From positions 1 through 13,875 of the forward strand of contig CAYGTS010000068.1 in assembly GCA_964352905.1 (NCBI GenBank): a stretch of 13,875 nucleotides of DNA, read 5' to 3'. Source of the DNA: CAYGTS01 sp964352905 (lineage in GTDB: Bacteria; Pseudomonadota; Gammaproteobacteria; JAHCLG01). Within the stretch, counting starts at the first letter, position 1, and each line of letters opens with the position of its first letter. Below the pieces are notes generated by a model, which was given only the letters and a program-made list of their open reading frames with translations, did no database searches and was not told where the DNA came from. The position numbers were made by a program, and so were the translations under genes. Of this stretch, positions 5,854-13,156 are shown piece by piece.

Positions 5854-6698
5854 CACTAGATATTATTAACGATCGCCTTAAGACTTATACCATTGAGACA
5901 AAGCAAGCTGAACTCAATGCCCTTAAAGAAATTAGCCAAGAAGTGGCTTTAGCAGGCCTTGCACGCGCTGGTTTCTTTAAACATGCCCTATTTCAGGGTG
6001 GAACTTGTCTTCGCATTATGCACGGATTAAAAAGATTTTCCGAAGATCTCGATTTTATTCTTAATAAACCTGATCAATCATTTAAATGGCAACCCTATTT
6101 AGCGGCAATTAAAACAGAGTTTTCAGCTTTTGGATTATCGCTTTCTGTCACTGATCGAGCTAAAGCTTCTGATACTGTAAAAAAAGCCTTTCTTAAAGAA
6201 AGCTCTTTCGGAAAAGTATTAAACTTAGATTATGCGAGAGCACGTTCTGATACACAAACTATCAACATTAAATTAGAAATTGACACCAATCCGCCAGCGG
6301 GATCAATTCCTGAAACACATGTTTTAGATTATCCTTATCCTTTGCCAGTTATCACGCAAGATTTAACTAGCTTGTTTGCTGGAAAGTGCCACGCGTTATT
6401 ATGCAGAAAATATATTAAAGGAAGGGACTGGTTTGATTTTATTTGGTATATCCAACATAAAATTCAGCCTAATTATACTTTTTTAAAAAATGCTCTTAAA
6501 CAATACGGCCCTTATCAAGGCCAAACGATTACTATTTCACATGGATGGCTAACCAGTGAGCTCGCAAAAAAAATTGAATCTTTAAATTGGCCAGCCGTTG
6601 CAAATGATGTCAAGCCATTCTTGCCAGGCGATTTCATTCATACAGTGGATGCTTGGAGTAAAGATTTATTTTTGGGATTGCTCAAAAAACTGAATTAA
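5850..6698 (+). CDS. abiEii: AbiEii/AbiGii-type nucleotidyltransferase toxin
   Basis: A 282-residue protein of the AbiEii family. The nucleotidyltransferase motif is clear: GGTCLR at residues 50-55 and RFSEDLDF at 62-69, with D66 and D68 as the metal-binding pair. Further on there is the family block GKCHALLCRKYIKGRDWFDF, with the conserved lysine and KGRDxxD. Toxins of this family are GTP/NTP-dependent; relatives such as MenT transfer nucleotides to tRNA ends, so tRNA is a plausible target, and the next genes downstream happen to be tRNAs (convergent, probably coincidence). The start overlaps the antitoxin stop. The protein appears complete, ending in DAWSKDLFLGLLKKLN. A fragment of a related gene lies at 871-997. 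Confidence 0.87.
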   Translation: MTLDIINDRLKTYTIETKQAELNALKEISQEVALAGLARAGFFKHALFQGGTCLRIMHGLKRFSEDLDFILNKPDQSFKWQPYLAAIKTEFSAFGLSLSVTDRAKASDTVKKAFLKESSFGKVLNLDYARARSDTQTINIKLEIDTNPPAGSIPETHVLDYPYPLPVITQDLTSLFAGKCHALLCRKYIKGRDWFDFIWYIQHKIQPNYTFLKNALKQYGPYQGQTITISHGWLTSELAKKIESLNWPAVANDVKPFLPGDFIHTVDAWSKDLFLGLLKKLN

Positions 6699-6734
6699 AA
6701 ATGCAGAAAAGTAACATAACTGACTGATTTTAAA

Positions 6735-6823
6735 TGGTGCCCGGGGCCGGAGTCGAACCGGCACGGTCGTTACCAACCGAGGGATTTTAAGTCCCTTGCG
6801 TCTACCAATTCCGCCACCCGGGC
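6735..6823 (-). tRNA. tRNA-Leu (anticodon UAA)
   Basis: On the minus strand the gene runs from GCCCGGG to CCCGGGC plus ACCA, so the CCA end is encoded. The acceptor arms pair perfectly, the anticodon loop reads ACTTAAAAT with TAA, and a long variable arm (CTCGGTTGGTAACGACCG region) and T-loop GGTTCGACTCC are present, all typical of tRNA-Leu. It is the last member of the Gly-Cys-Leu cluster, an order also seen in E. coli glyW-cysT-leuZ. Confidence 0.95.
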
Positions 6824-6837
6824 AATTTATAAAACTG

Positions 6838-6908
6838 AGGCTGGGGCCGGAATCGAACCGACGTACAAGGCTTTGCAGGCCTCTGCATAACCACTCTGCC
6901 ACCCAGCC
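6838..6908 (-). tRNA. tRNA-Cys (anticodon GCA)
   Basis: On the minus strand GGCTGGG pairs with CCCAGCC and is followed by the U discriminator expected for Cys. The anticodon stem-loop GGCCTGCAAAGCC carries GCA. The T-arm is GTCGGTTCGATTCCGGC. CCA is not encoded. It lies 14 bases upstream of tRNA-Leu. Since the tRNA-Gly before it is broken, it must be transcribed from a promoter in 6909-7014 or from inside the mobile element; no clear promoter is visible. Confidence 0.94.
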
Positions 6909-7014
6909 AGATGACAATTCTAGGGCCAGCTTAAAAGCTAAGCGATCCCTAATAAAAATAATCGTATAATGTTGAATTGGTAAAAAACATTATTGAAAAT
7001 TTTTACGCGTTATT

Positions 7015-7079
<65 letters not shown>

Positions 7080-7107
7080 TCAAAAACACAAGTTAACCAT
7101 AATGATT

Positions 7108-7157
7108 AACTTTTTATTTATTTTCAAATAGTTAAGGTCGAAAATAAATAAAAAGTT
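7108..7157. repeat. Perfect 18-bp inverted repeat between att site and integrase
   Basis: aactttttatttattttc (7108-7125) and its exact complement (7140-7157) are separated by 14 bases. The stem is almost all A and T. It could be a bidirectional terminator insulating the tRNA region from the element, or a protein-binding site for recombination. Downstream, ttgcacttca is repeated directly at 7189-7198 and 7200-7209, the sort of short repeat that can be an integrase arm site. Nothing else is recognised in 7158-7379. Confidence 0.6.
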
Positions 7158-7379
7158 GTTCGCCCCTTATCACGCTTGTGCAACTCGCTTGCACTTCATT
7201 TGCACTTCAAATACAATGGATTTCAGGCGCAAATTTCATTGTCAAACAGCGTTTGAGAGCGCGCATAATAGCACGTGTTTTTTAAACATTTCAATAATAA
7301 TTTATAAAAAAAAGAAATTTGTGAAGTTCACTCAAATCGAGCAGCTAATCTGCCAACCTTGTGATCGGTAAAAGACGTT

Positions 7380-8657
7380 ATGAAAGCCAAGATTACAAAT
7401 GAGCTTATAAAAACACTTAAACCTGCCAATAAACCTTATGATGTAAGGGATGAAAGTCAAAAAGGTTTCATTGTGCGTGTCAATCCAAGTGGCAAAATGG
7501 TTTACATGTGTGAATATGCCCGTGCAAAACGTATTATGGTAGGACGCGTTAAGATTACTCATATAAGCGATGCGCGTCGTCTAGCTGAAACCGTGATGAC
7601 TGATGTTATGAAAGGAATCGATCCCCGGATCAAACGACGAGATGTCAAAGGCTACGAATCACTCGATCCCTCCAGCCTGAACCTCAACGAATTTATTACG
7701 CTTCACTATAAAAGTTGGGTTGAAAGCAATAATCCCTCGGGACAAGAAACCGTTAAAATGCTGGAAAACCGCTTTTGCAAAGACAAAAAATTTCAAAATA
7801 AACCGCTAAAATCCATTACTCTTGCTTTATTAGAGGAATGGTGCACCGAACGACGCAAACAAGTTAGCGCAGAAACCATAAACCGTAACGTTGCAGCACT
7901 ACGATCAGCACTCAACAAGGCAGTTGAGTGGAAACTATTAGAATATAATGACACAAACAAAATCAAACCGCTAAAAACTAAAGATGATCCGATTGTCAGA
8001 TATCTATCCCAGCAAGAAGAACTCGCCTTGCGCAATGAGCTTCAGGTAAGAAACGAAGAATTACGAAAAGAGGTACCACAACGAAAAGAGGCGTATAAAA
8101 ATACGATCACTGTTAATAACAAAAATATATTGCAAGTCACTTATTGCGACTATTTATATCCTATGATTTTATTATCAATTAATACTGGGATCAGACGCGG
8201 TGAATTGTTTAGATTAACCTGGGATGACATATTATTTGATCTAAAAAGCTTACGCGCAAAAAGTAGAAAAACTAAACGAAATGAATATAAGATCCGTTAT
8301 GTTCCACTTAACTCAGAGGCATTTGCGGCACTAAAAGCATGGTATGAACAGCATCCCTCAAAAAAAGGATTGGTTTTTATTAATGAAGAAACTGGAAAAG
8401 CATTTACTACTATTAAAAAAACATGGTCTACATTGCGCAACGAAATTAAATTAAAAGATTTTCGATGGCATGATTTTCGACATCACTTTGCTAGTCAACT
8501 CGTCATGGCAGGCGTTGATCTTAATACTGTTCGCGAATTAATGGGACATACTGATATAAAAATGACATTAAAATATGCGCATTTAGCACCAGAGCATAAA
8601 GCTGAAGCAGTCGAGCGTATTGCAAATTTATATGAGAAATATCAGCCTCCTCAATAA
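7380..8657 (+). CDS. int: P4-type tyrosine integrase
   Basis: A 425-residue tyrosine recombinase. The N-terminal part (1-90) resembles the arm-binding DUF4102-type domain of P4 integrases (AKITNELIKTLKP, YDVRDESQKGFIVRV). A SAM-like core-binding domain spans about 100-195. The catalytic domain contains R272 (TGIRRGE), a likely lysine in the SRKTKRNEYKIR hairpin, H364 and R367 (HDFRHHF), H390 (MGHTD) and the nucleophile Y399 (LKYAHL). All are present, so the enzyme should be active. It would insert and excise the element at the tRNA-Gly gene ending at 7015, the usual kind of target for this family. It reads away from the junction into the element. The start is ATG with no strong ribosome binding site. 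Confidence 0.93.
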   Translation: MKAKITNELIKTLKPANKPYDVRDESQKGFIVRVNPSGKMVYMCEYARAKRIMVGRVKITHISDARRLAETVMTDVMKGIDPRIKRRDVKGYESLDPSSLNLNEFITLHYKSWVESNNPSGQETVKMLENRFCKDKKFQNKPLKSITLALLEEWCTERRKQVSAETINRNVAALRSALNKAVEWKLLEYNDTNKIKPLKTKDDPIVRYLSQQEELALRNELQVRNEELRKEVPQRKEAYKNTITVNNKNILQVTYCDYLYPMILLSINTGIRRGELFRLTWDDILFDLKSLRAKSRKTKRNEYKIRYVPLNSEAFAALKAWYEQHPSKKGLVFINEETGKAFTTIKKTWSTLRNEIKLKDFRWHDFRHHFASQLVMAGVDLNTVRELMGHTDIKMTLKYAHLAPEHKAEAVERIANLYEKYQPPQ

Positions 8658-8716
8658 TTTTTTACCACTATTTGACTACAGATTATCTTCATGAGAGAAT
8701 TAATACTCAATGGATT

Positions 8717-8732
8717 TACCGGTACATCGGTA
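8717..8732. promoter_or_regulatory. Small palindrome upstream of the excisionase gene
   Basis: TACCG (8717-8721) and CGGTA (8728-8732) with the palindromic-looking gtacat between form a 16-base dyad 37 bases before the AlpA-like start. It may be the binding site of that regulator. The evidence is only symmetry and position. Confidence 0.3.
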
Positions 8733-8769
8733 TGGTGAGGATAGACAATACTATCAATAGGTGAATACC

Positions 8770-8985
8770 ATGACTAATCCAACTTCCAAAGTTACCCTTA
8801 CAGAGAAAGAAACAGCCGTCTACATCGGCATGAGCCGAAGTTACTTGCGTCAAGATCGCATGAATGGCCATCGACTCAATCGCACGCCTGGCCCTGCTTT
8901 TCTAAAAATCGGCCGCAGTATTCGTTATTTAAAAACGGATTTAGATGCGTGGTTACAACAACATCGTTTGGATCGAGCTGAGTAG
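8770..8985 (+). CDS. AlpA-like HTH excisionase / regulator
   Basis: A 71-residue protein of the AlpA / HTH_17 (MerR-like winged helix) type: LTEKETAVYIGMSRSYLRQDR is the helix-turn-helix, GPAFLKIGRSIRYLKTDLDAWLQQHRL the wing and the closing helix with the hallmark R(Y)xxxDLDxWL. Such proteins sit beside P4-type integrases and act as excision directionality factor and/or activator of integrase transcription. ATG at 8770 is preferred, with AGGTG at 8759-8763; GTG at 8761 would add three residues. A strong hairpin follows the stop. Confidence 0.85.
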   Translation: MTNPTSKVTLTEKETAVYIGMSRSYLRQDRMNGHRLNRTPGPAFLKIGRSIRYLKTDLDAWLQQHRLDRAE

Positions 8986-8994
8986 GATTGATTA

Positions 8995-9025
8995 AATCAG
9001 CAGCAGTGTTGGGCTGCTGCTGATT
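8995..9025. terminator. Bidirectional terminator-like hairpin between xis and the HAD-like gene
   Basis: aatcagcagcag (8995-9006) pairs perfectly with ctgctgctgatt (9014-9025) around a 7-base loop. It ends the plus-strand excisionase gene and lies 28 bases beyond the stop of the convergent minus-strand gene. Read on the minus strand it is followed by TTTAAT; on the plus strand by a poorer T stretch. Confidence 0.7.
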
Positions 9026-9053
9026 GTATTTAGCATTGGCCAAGACTCATGCT

Positions 9054-10235
9054 TTAGGCCTTAGACCGCTTCTGCGTATCAGCAGCAGCAACTGCCAAAT
9101 TTGCAGCTCTGGCGGCAGCTGCTGCAGCAGCATCACCACCATCATCAAAAGCATCTCGACTAAAAAGGCGCACCCTTCCATAACTAGATGGCTGCCCCCT
9201 ATCTTCATTAGCCTCTGCTTTTTTAGGTAAAAGAGTTTGCGCTAGTGTATCAAGATCAACCACGGTAATGGGTGCAGAATGTTTAGCAGGATCTTTCCTA
9301 AAGGAAGCATCAATTGACTCCGTAGCACAGTAGCGTATTAGTGTTAATTTTACATTTTCCGGTATTTCATCTGGATAGTTGCTAAAATATAATTGGATCG
9401 CCTCAAAAATTGGTAAGGCATTGGGTCTATGCTTATCAAATCCACCATCATCAAGAAATAAAAATTCAACTTCCTCACCACCGGCCTCTTCAGCAGCTGC
9501 TTGCATTTGAGCCGCAATGAAAGCTGGCTTTAGTAGATGTTCATTTTGTTCGTGGAGTATTTTTTGACCACTTTGATCTGTAACAGATATATCTTGAAAC
9601 CTGCTTGGATTTAAATTGTATCGTTTTTCAAAAGCACCGCCAGGCACACGTATCTCATTCCCTACTGGACTTTGCACATCAGGATACATGAGAGGATTAA
9701 AACGCCAAACATTTTCCTCGCAAATACGCGGTAATAAGTCAAAATATAAGCCTGCCGCTACGCGCTTTGGATTTTTGGTATGATTTTCATGGTTAAATTT
9801 GTCAAGTAGCTCATCTTGCCTAGTAGAACCATTAAAAACACCTACCGGACTACCGTCATCATTATTGATAAGGTCGACTAAAGCTTGTCTATCTCGCTCT
9901 AAAGCAGCTTCTGCTCTCGGAATACAATGGGCCTCTCCAAGCACACGTCTGAGATAATCTGTATATGCCTTGCGAGAAAAAATACCAAAACAATCATCAC
10001 AATCCAGTGACGCAAACTTTAAAATAGGTAACTTTTCAGTTAGATCTTCTATTCTCTGAAGGAGATCCTGATCCACTTCAGGATTTAACTTGAATTTTAA
10101 TATTGATAGCTGCGTTCGTACAACTTTTGATTGGTTTTGATCAACACCTGCAGTTAAAACACTAGCAATATTAGGATGTGAATTTCTTATTGTCTTAATA
10201 AATTCATATAGTTCTTTTTTAATTGGCTCTTTCAT
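9054..10235 (-). CDS. HAD-like domain protein, putative effector cargo of the mobile element
   Basis: A 393-residue soluble protein. It has a plausible set of HAD-superfamily motifs in order: motif I LDCDDCFG at 77-84 (D78, D80), motif II VGVFNGSTRQ (S137 or T138), a motif III lysine near K236 (LLKPAF) and motif IV FLFLDDGG at 258-265 (D262, D263). This suggests a phosphatase or phosphotransferase with a large cap between motifs II and IV. After about residue 320 the chain is low-complexity and ends in an alanine-rich, basic tail (residues about 365-393). No signal peptide or membrane segment is seen. HAD-like proteins of this size in Legionellales are often Dot/Icm effectors; that role is inferred. 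It points against the neighbouring genes and has its own upstream palindrome, so it is likely an independently controlled cargo gene. Confidence 0.5.
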   Translation of the reverse strand: MKEPIKKELYEFIKTIRNSHPNIASVLTAGVDQNQSKVVRTQLSILKFKLNPEVDQDLLQRIEDLTEKLPILKFASLDCDDCFGIFSRKAYTDYLRRVLGEAHCIPRAEAALERDRQALVDLINNDDGSPVGVFNGSTRQDELLDKFNHENHTKNPKRVAAGLYFDLLPRICEENVWRFNPLMYPDVQSPVGNEIRVPGGAFEKRYNLNPSRFQDISVTDQSGQKILHEQNEHLLKPAFIAAQMQAAAEEAGGEEVEFLFLDDGGFDKHRPNALPIFEAIQLYFSNYPDEIPENVKLTLIRYCATESIDASFRKDPAKHSAPITVVDLDTLAQTLLPKKAEANEDRGQPSSYGRVRLFSRDAFDDGGDAAAAAAARAANLAVAAADTQKRSKA

Positions 10236-10262
10236 GATGGTTCCTTATTATTTTGATTATTA

Positions 10263-10291
10263 ATTAATGGTATTAAAATAATACCATTAAT
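10263..10291. promoter_or_regulatory. 13-bp inverted repeat upstream of the HAD-like gene (operator candidate)
   Basis: attaatggtatta (10263-10275) and taataccattaat (10279-10291) are exact inverted copies around AAA, 28 bases upstream of the minus-strand start at 10235. The position in the promoter region suggests an operator; a hairpin in the leader RNA is the alternative. Confidence 0.5.
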
Positions 10292-10601
10292 ACAAACTAT
10301 ATTTTAAACCTCCATACATCACAAAACAAACGATTGGTTTATTTGAATTGTTTTTATTAACTTTTACTAAAAGCAATATCTGTGTTGCGGCTCCATTTTA
10401 CCTATGAAAAACCAGACGAGAATTAATCCTCAATACTTATTGACAATCCATGCAAAAAATCACAAAATAGTTAAACAGGGCCTGAAGTAATCTTACTGCA
10501 AGATAAAGAGCGGTTCCGCTGGCGCTTCAAGTGCCTGAAAAAGAAGAGATTCTTGAAGGACTTTTTGTAATTTGGTTAGGATTTTGTGACCCTAATTTAA
10601 A
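10292..10601. other. Intergenic region between HAD-like gene and transfer operon
   Basis: No gene can be supported. A 32-codon open stretch from about 10508 (VPEKEEILEGLFVIWLGFCDPN) and an alternative frame over the same bases are too short to call and may be a gene remnant. Being next to a relaxase operon, the region is a candidate for the origin of transfer, but no recognised MOBP nick sequence was found. Confidence 0.4.
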
Positions 10602-10630
10602 TTGCCAATGATTTGCAAATTTCTTGGCAA
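10602..10630. promoter_or_regulatory. Nested dyad upstream of traF (operator or oriT-type structure)
   Basis: TTGCCAA (10602-10608) and TTGGCAA (10624-10630) are inverted copies, centred on a second perfect palindrome ATTTGCAAAT (10611-10620). The whole 29-bp structure is 24 bases before the traF start. Such a symmetric site suggests a repressor operator for the transfer operon or part of oriT. Confidence 0.5.
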
Positions 10631-10654
10631 AATACATTGCAAGTGAGGTCTTTC

Positions 10655-11203
10655 ATGCGATTTCGATCCATTTTTGGCAAATATACTTTGCTTATCACGA
10701 TCATTTTTTTATTGCTATTTTGTTATTGCGCGCAGCATTTGCGTGTTAATTTATCGCGTAGCATGCCACGCGGCGTGTATTGGTTAAGTCATTCCAAGCC
10801 CAAAGTGGGTGATTGGGTAGCAGTTTGTTTGCCTAAGGAATTGGCGCAACTTGCTTTAAGCAGACATTATTTACACGCAGGTTTGTGCCCAAATCAAATT
10901 GAACCGTTGTTAAAAAAAGTGGTAGCTGTAGCACCAACTCAAATCGTATTAAGCAATGATTTCATCCACATTCAGCAAATCAAACTGCCCCATTCTGCAA
11001 CGTTGTCTTTTGATCAGCTGCATCAACCGTTAACGGCAATTGCGCGTGGCACAATTTATTTAACCGGATCACAAATCTGGCTTTATGGAATTGATAGCCC
11101 ACGCAGTTGGGATAGTCGATATTTTGGCGCGATAAATAGCGAAAACATTGCAGGTGTTGCAATGCCACTTTTAATTTTTAAAGGAAGTAAACATCATGAG
11201 TAA
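10655..11203 (+). CDS. traF: TraF-like S26 family peptidase (conjugative transfer)
   Basis: A 182-residue membrane-anchored serine protease. After a short basic N-terminus there is one transmembrane segment (about 10-26). The catalytic serine S36 lies in NLSRSMPRGVYW, matching the SxPxGxY signature of TraF peptidases, and the general-base lysine K88 in LLKKVVAVAP. The C-terminal WDSRYFGAI is the family's closing box. In IncP plasmids TraF matures and circularises the TrbC pilin and is needed for mating-pair formation. ATG at 10655 is chosen, with GAGG at 10645-10648; a TTG at 10613 would place the start inside the upstream dyad. The gene overlaps the next one by 8 bases, and the order TraF, small protein, relaxase, accessory protein fits one transfer operon. 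Confidence 0.87.
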   Translation: MRFRSIFGKYTLLITIIFLLLFCYCAQHLRVNLSRSMPRGVYWLSHSKPKVGDWVAVCLPKELAQLALSRHYLHAGLCPNQIEPLLKKVVAVAPTQIVLSNDFIHIQQIKLPHSATLSFDQLHQPLTAIARGTIYLTGSQIWLYGIDSPRSWDSRYFGAINSENIAGVAMPLLIFKGSKHHE

Positions 11204-11552
11204 ACCAAGTGGCACCCGCTTGCAACATTTGGCGAACTTAGGTGGCTTAGTCGTAATTGCGGGCTTAGACAATATTGATCCAGCATTGTTATTAGGTGCA
11301 CTGATGGAAATTGCGATGCGCTTACAACAATTGTCGAGTCAACGTTTAATGATGTTACAAGAATCAGGCATGCAACGTTTACGCGAACGCAACAGTGAAA
11401 AACGTGCCTATAAAACACAGCCGTCTACAGACAACTTACAAGTAACGCTAACAAAAGATGATTTCAAACTATTATTTAACAAACTTGGGATTAGGCTTCC
11501 TACGCTTAAAAAAGATTGGATCCCTGAATTAATAAATACACTCCGAGGTTAA
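11196..11552 (+). CDS. Small conserved-position protein of the transfer operon, function unknown
   Basis: A 118-residue protein not recognised. Residues about 10-45 are rich in small and hydrophobic residues (LANLGGLVVIAG, DPALLLGALMEIAMRLQQL), perhaps one membrane-associated helix followed by an amphipathic one; the middle is charged and glutamine/arginine-rich; the C-terminus (VTLTKDDFKLLFNKLGIRLPT) looks like a small helical domain. It overlaps traF by 8 bases and ends 2 bases before the relaxase start, so it is surely translated with them. A relaxosome or coupling role (TraD-like small protein) is only a guess. The ATG has GGAAG upstream. Confidence 0.75.
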   Translation: MSKPSGTRLQHLANLGGLVVIAGLDNIDPALLLGALMEIAMRLQQLSSQRLMMLQESGMQRLRERNSEKRAYKTQPSTDNLQVTLTKDDFKLLFNKLGIRLPTLKKDWIPELINTLRG

Positions 11553-11554
11553 TC

Positions 11555-13144
11555 ATGCAACAACAACATGCCATTAAACTCCGCCCCACTCACATCCGCA
11601 CCGAAAAAATGCCGGTGACACGGCGGCGTCGCTATAAAATGGCTGATCTTAATGATCCGCTTTATGGCTGTGGCACCTTCTTTTTAGCACGCGAATACCA
11701 GCAACGTTGTGTGGTGAAAGTCTCCTATATTAAAAATGGTCAATCACGCGCCTGGGCAGCGCACGGTGATTATTTGCAACGTGAGCACGCACAAACACCC
11801 GGTGAACGAGGTTTAGGTTTTAATAATGAACGCGACGATATTAATCTCAAAGAATTACTGCGCGCATGGCAAAAAGCGGAGGATCCATTGCTGTTTAAAA
11901 TTATTGTGTCACCCGAAAATGGTTACAAAATGGATCTGCAGCAACACGCAAAAGATTTAATGCAACAAATGCAAATTGATTTAGACACAAAATTAGAGTG
12001 GGCAGCCATCGATCATCACAATACCGATCATCCACACTTACACATTGTGGTACGTGGTCTTGATGAAAAAGGGAAAGAATTACGTATTGAATCAGACTAT
12101 CTTAAACAAGGGATCCGCGAACGCAGCCAAGTGTTTGCAACCAAAGAACTGGGTTTTCAATATAATCGTGATCTTGTTCAGCAACGTGAGCAGCAAGTCG
12201 AGCGCGATCAAGTCACTAAAATTGATTACAGTTTACGCCATCGTGCTGATGATGATGGCGTGATTTCGTTTAAACAAAAAGTGGCTGATAATGCCATGGC
12301 ACGTGAATGGCGCTTACAAGAAATTGCGCGGCTTAAATATTTAGCCACGATGGATCTTGCGAAACAATTGGAACCGAAAGTGTGGCAATTAAGCCCGCAA
12401 TTAGAAAACACGCTGCATCAATTAAAATTTGAAGACAGTATAGTTGAAGCGCGTGCACGTCACGGTATTGATGTGACGTATCGTGAAGAATTAAAACCCA
12501 CTCAAATCGAAGAAGATAGCCCACTTACCGGTAAAGTCGTTGGCATGGGACTCGAAAATGAACTTTACGATAAACGTTATTTAATTGTCGAAGGCACCGA
12601 CGGCAAAGCACATTATCTACAAGCCAGTAACAATATGGTCAAGCAACACGATGAAGGCGTTTATCGCAACGGTGATGTTGTCACTATTGAGCGCAATCAT
12701 TTTTTGCGTAACGGTGAAAACATTAGTTATTTAAGTGTCGAAAGTCATGGTGATCTGGATCACGTAAAAAACACACTTTACTCAAAACTTGATGACGACA
12801 CACTTGATTTTGTGCGCAATACCGGCCTTGCACCACAATTATTACATCATGAAAAGTGCTTTGCCCATGAATATGCAGAAGCCATGCGTGAGCGTTTTGA
12901 TGAATTTGTAGAGGCGAAAATGATTTATCCCGATCGCCAAGAAGGAACGTATTATTTTGCACCCAACTGGCGTGAACGTTATGAAGAGTGGATTGAAATA
13001 CGTGAGCAAGCCTTACACTTAGACCGTGAGCCCGATCATGAATTATCATTTGAGCAGTCTATTGATCGCGAGGAAAAATTAGCAGCAGAGCAAGAATTGG
13101 ATATTGAGCGCAAACCGGATCATGATATTGAAATTTCATTTTAA
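11555..13144 (+). CDS. MOBP / VirD2-like relaxase with DUF3363-type C-terminal region
   Basis: A 529-residue DNA relaxase. Basic N-terminus (RRRR), a strand VVKVSYIK, then a candidate catalytic tyrosine Y73 in AAHGDYLQRE, a helix and LLFKIIVSPENG, then the histidine triad motif HHNTDHPHLHIVVRG with H155, H161 and H163 for metal binding. The second half (about 200-500) resembles the DUF3363 region found in VirD2/TraI-type relaxases of proteobacterial integrative elements. It would nick the element's oriT, stay bound by the tyrosine and lead the strand through a type IV secretion channel. The tail is acidic and repetitive, with DREPDHELSFEQSID echoed by IERKPDHDIEISF, a possible duplicated secretion tail. 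No type IV secretion genes are in the window, so the element is at least mobilisable. Confidence 0.88.
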   Translation: MQQQHAIKLRPTHIRTEKMPVTRRRRYKMADLNDPLYGCGTFFLAREYQQRCVVKVSYIKNGQSRAWAAHGDYLQREHAQTPGERGLGFNNERDDINLKELLRAWQKAEDPLLFKIIVSPENGYKMDLQQHAKDLMQQMQIDLDTKLEWAAIDHHNTDHPHLHIVVRGLDEKGKELRIESDYLKQGIRERSQVFATKELGFQYNRDLVQQREQQVERDQVTKIDYSLRHRADDDGVISFKQKVADNAMAREWRLQEIARLKYLATMDLAKQLEPKVWQLSPQLENTLHQLKFEDSIVEARARHGIDVTYREELKPTQIEEDSPLTGKVVGMGLENELYDKRYLIVEGTDGKAHYLQASNNMVKQHDEGVYRNGDVVTIERNHFLRNGENISYLSVESHGDLDHVKNTLYSKLDDDTLDFVRNTGLAPQLLHHEKCFAHEYAEAMRERFDEFVEAKMIYPDRQEGTYYFAPNWRERYEEWIEIREQALHLDREPDHELSFEQSIDREEKLAAEQELDIERKPDHDIEISF

Positions 13145-13156
13145 AAGGTAAACATC

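Noticed and set aside
6666..6917. 83-residue minus-strand open frame
   Set aside because: It reads across tRNA-Leu and tRNA-Cys and is a chance frame.
10292..10601. MOBP-type nick site (ATCCTG-like) marking oriT
   Set aside because: No convincing nick consensus was found in the intergenic region; the few similar hexamers lie inside the HAD-like gene.
10613..10654. TTG start giving a longer TraF
   Set aside because: It would put the start inside the nested dyad; ATG at 10655 has a ribosome binding site and places the basic N-terminus directly before the membrane helix.
12045..13049. Several open frames on both strands inside the relaxase gene
   Set aside because: They are shadows of the relaxase reading frame without their own start signals or domains.
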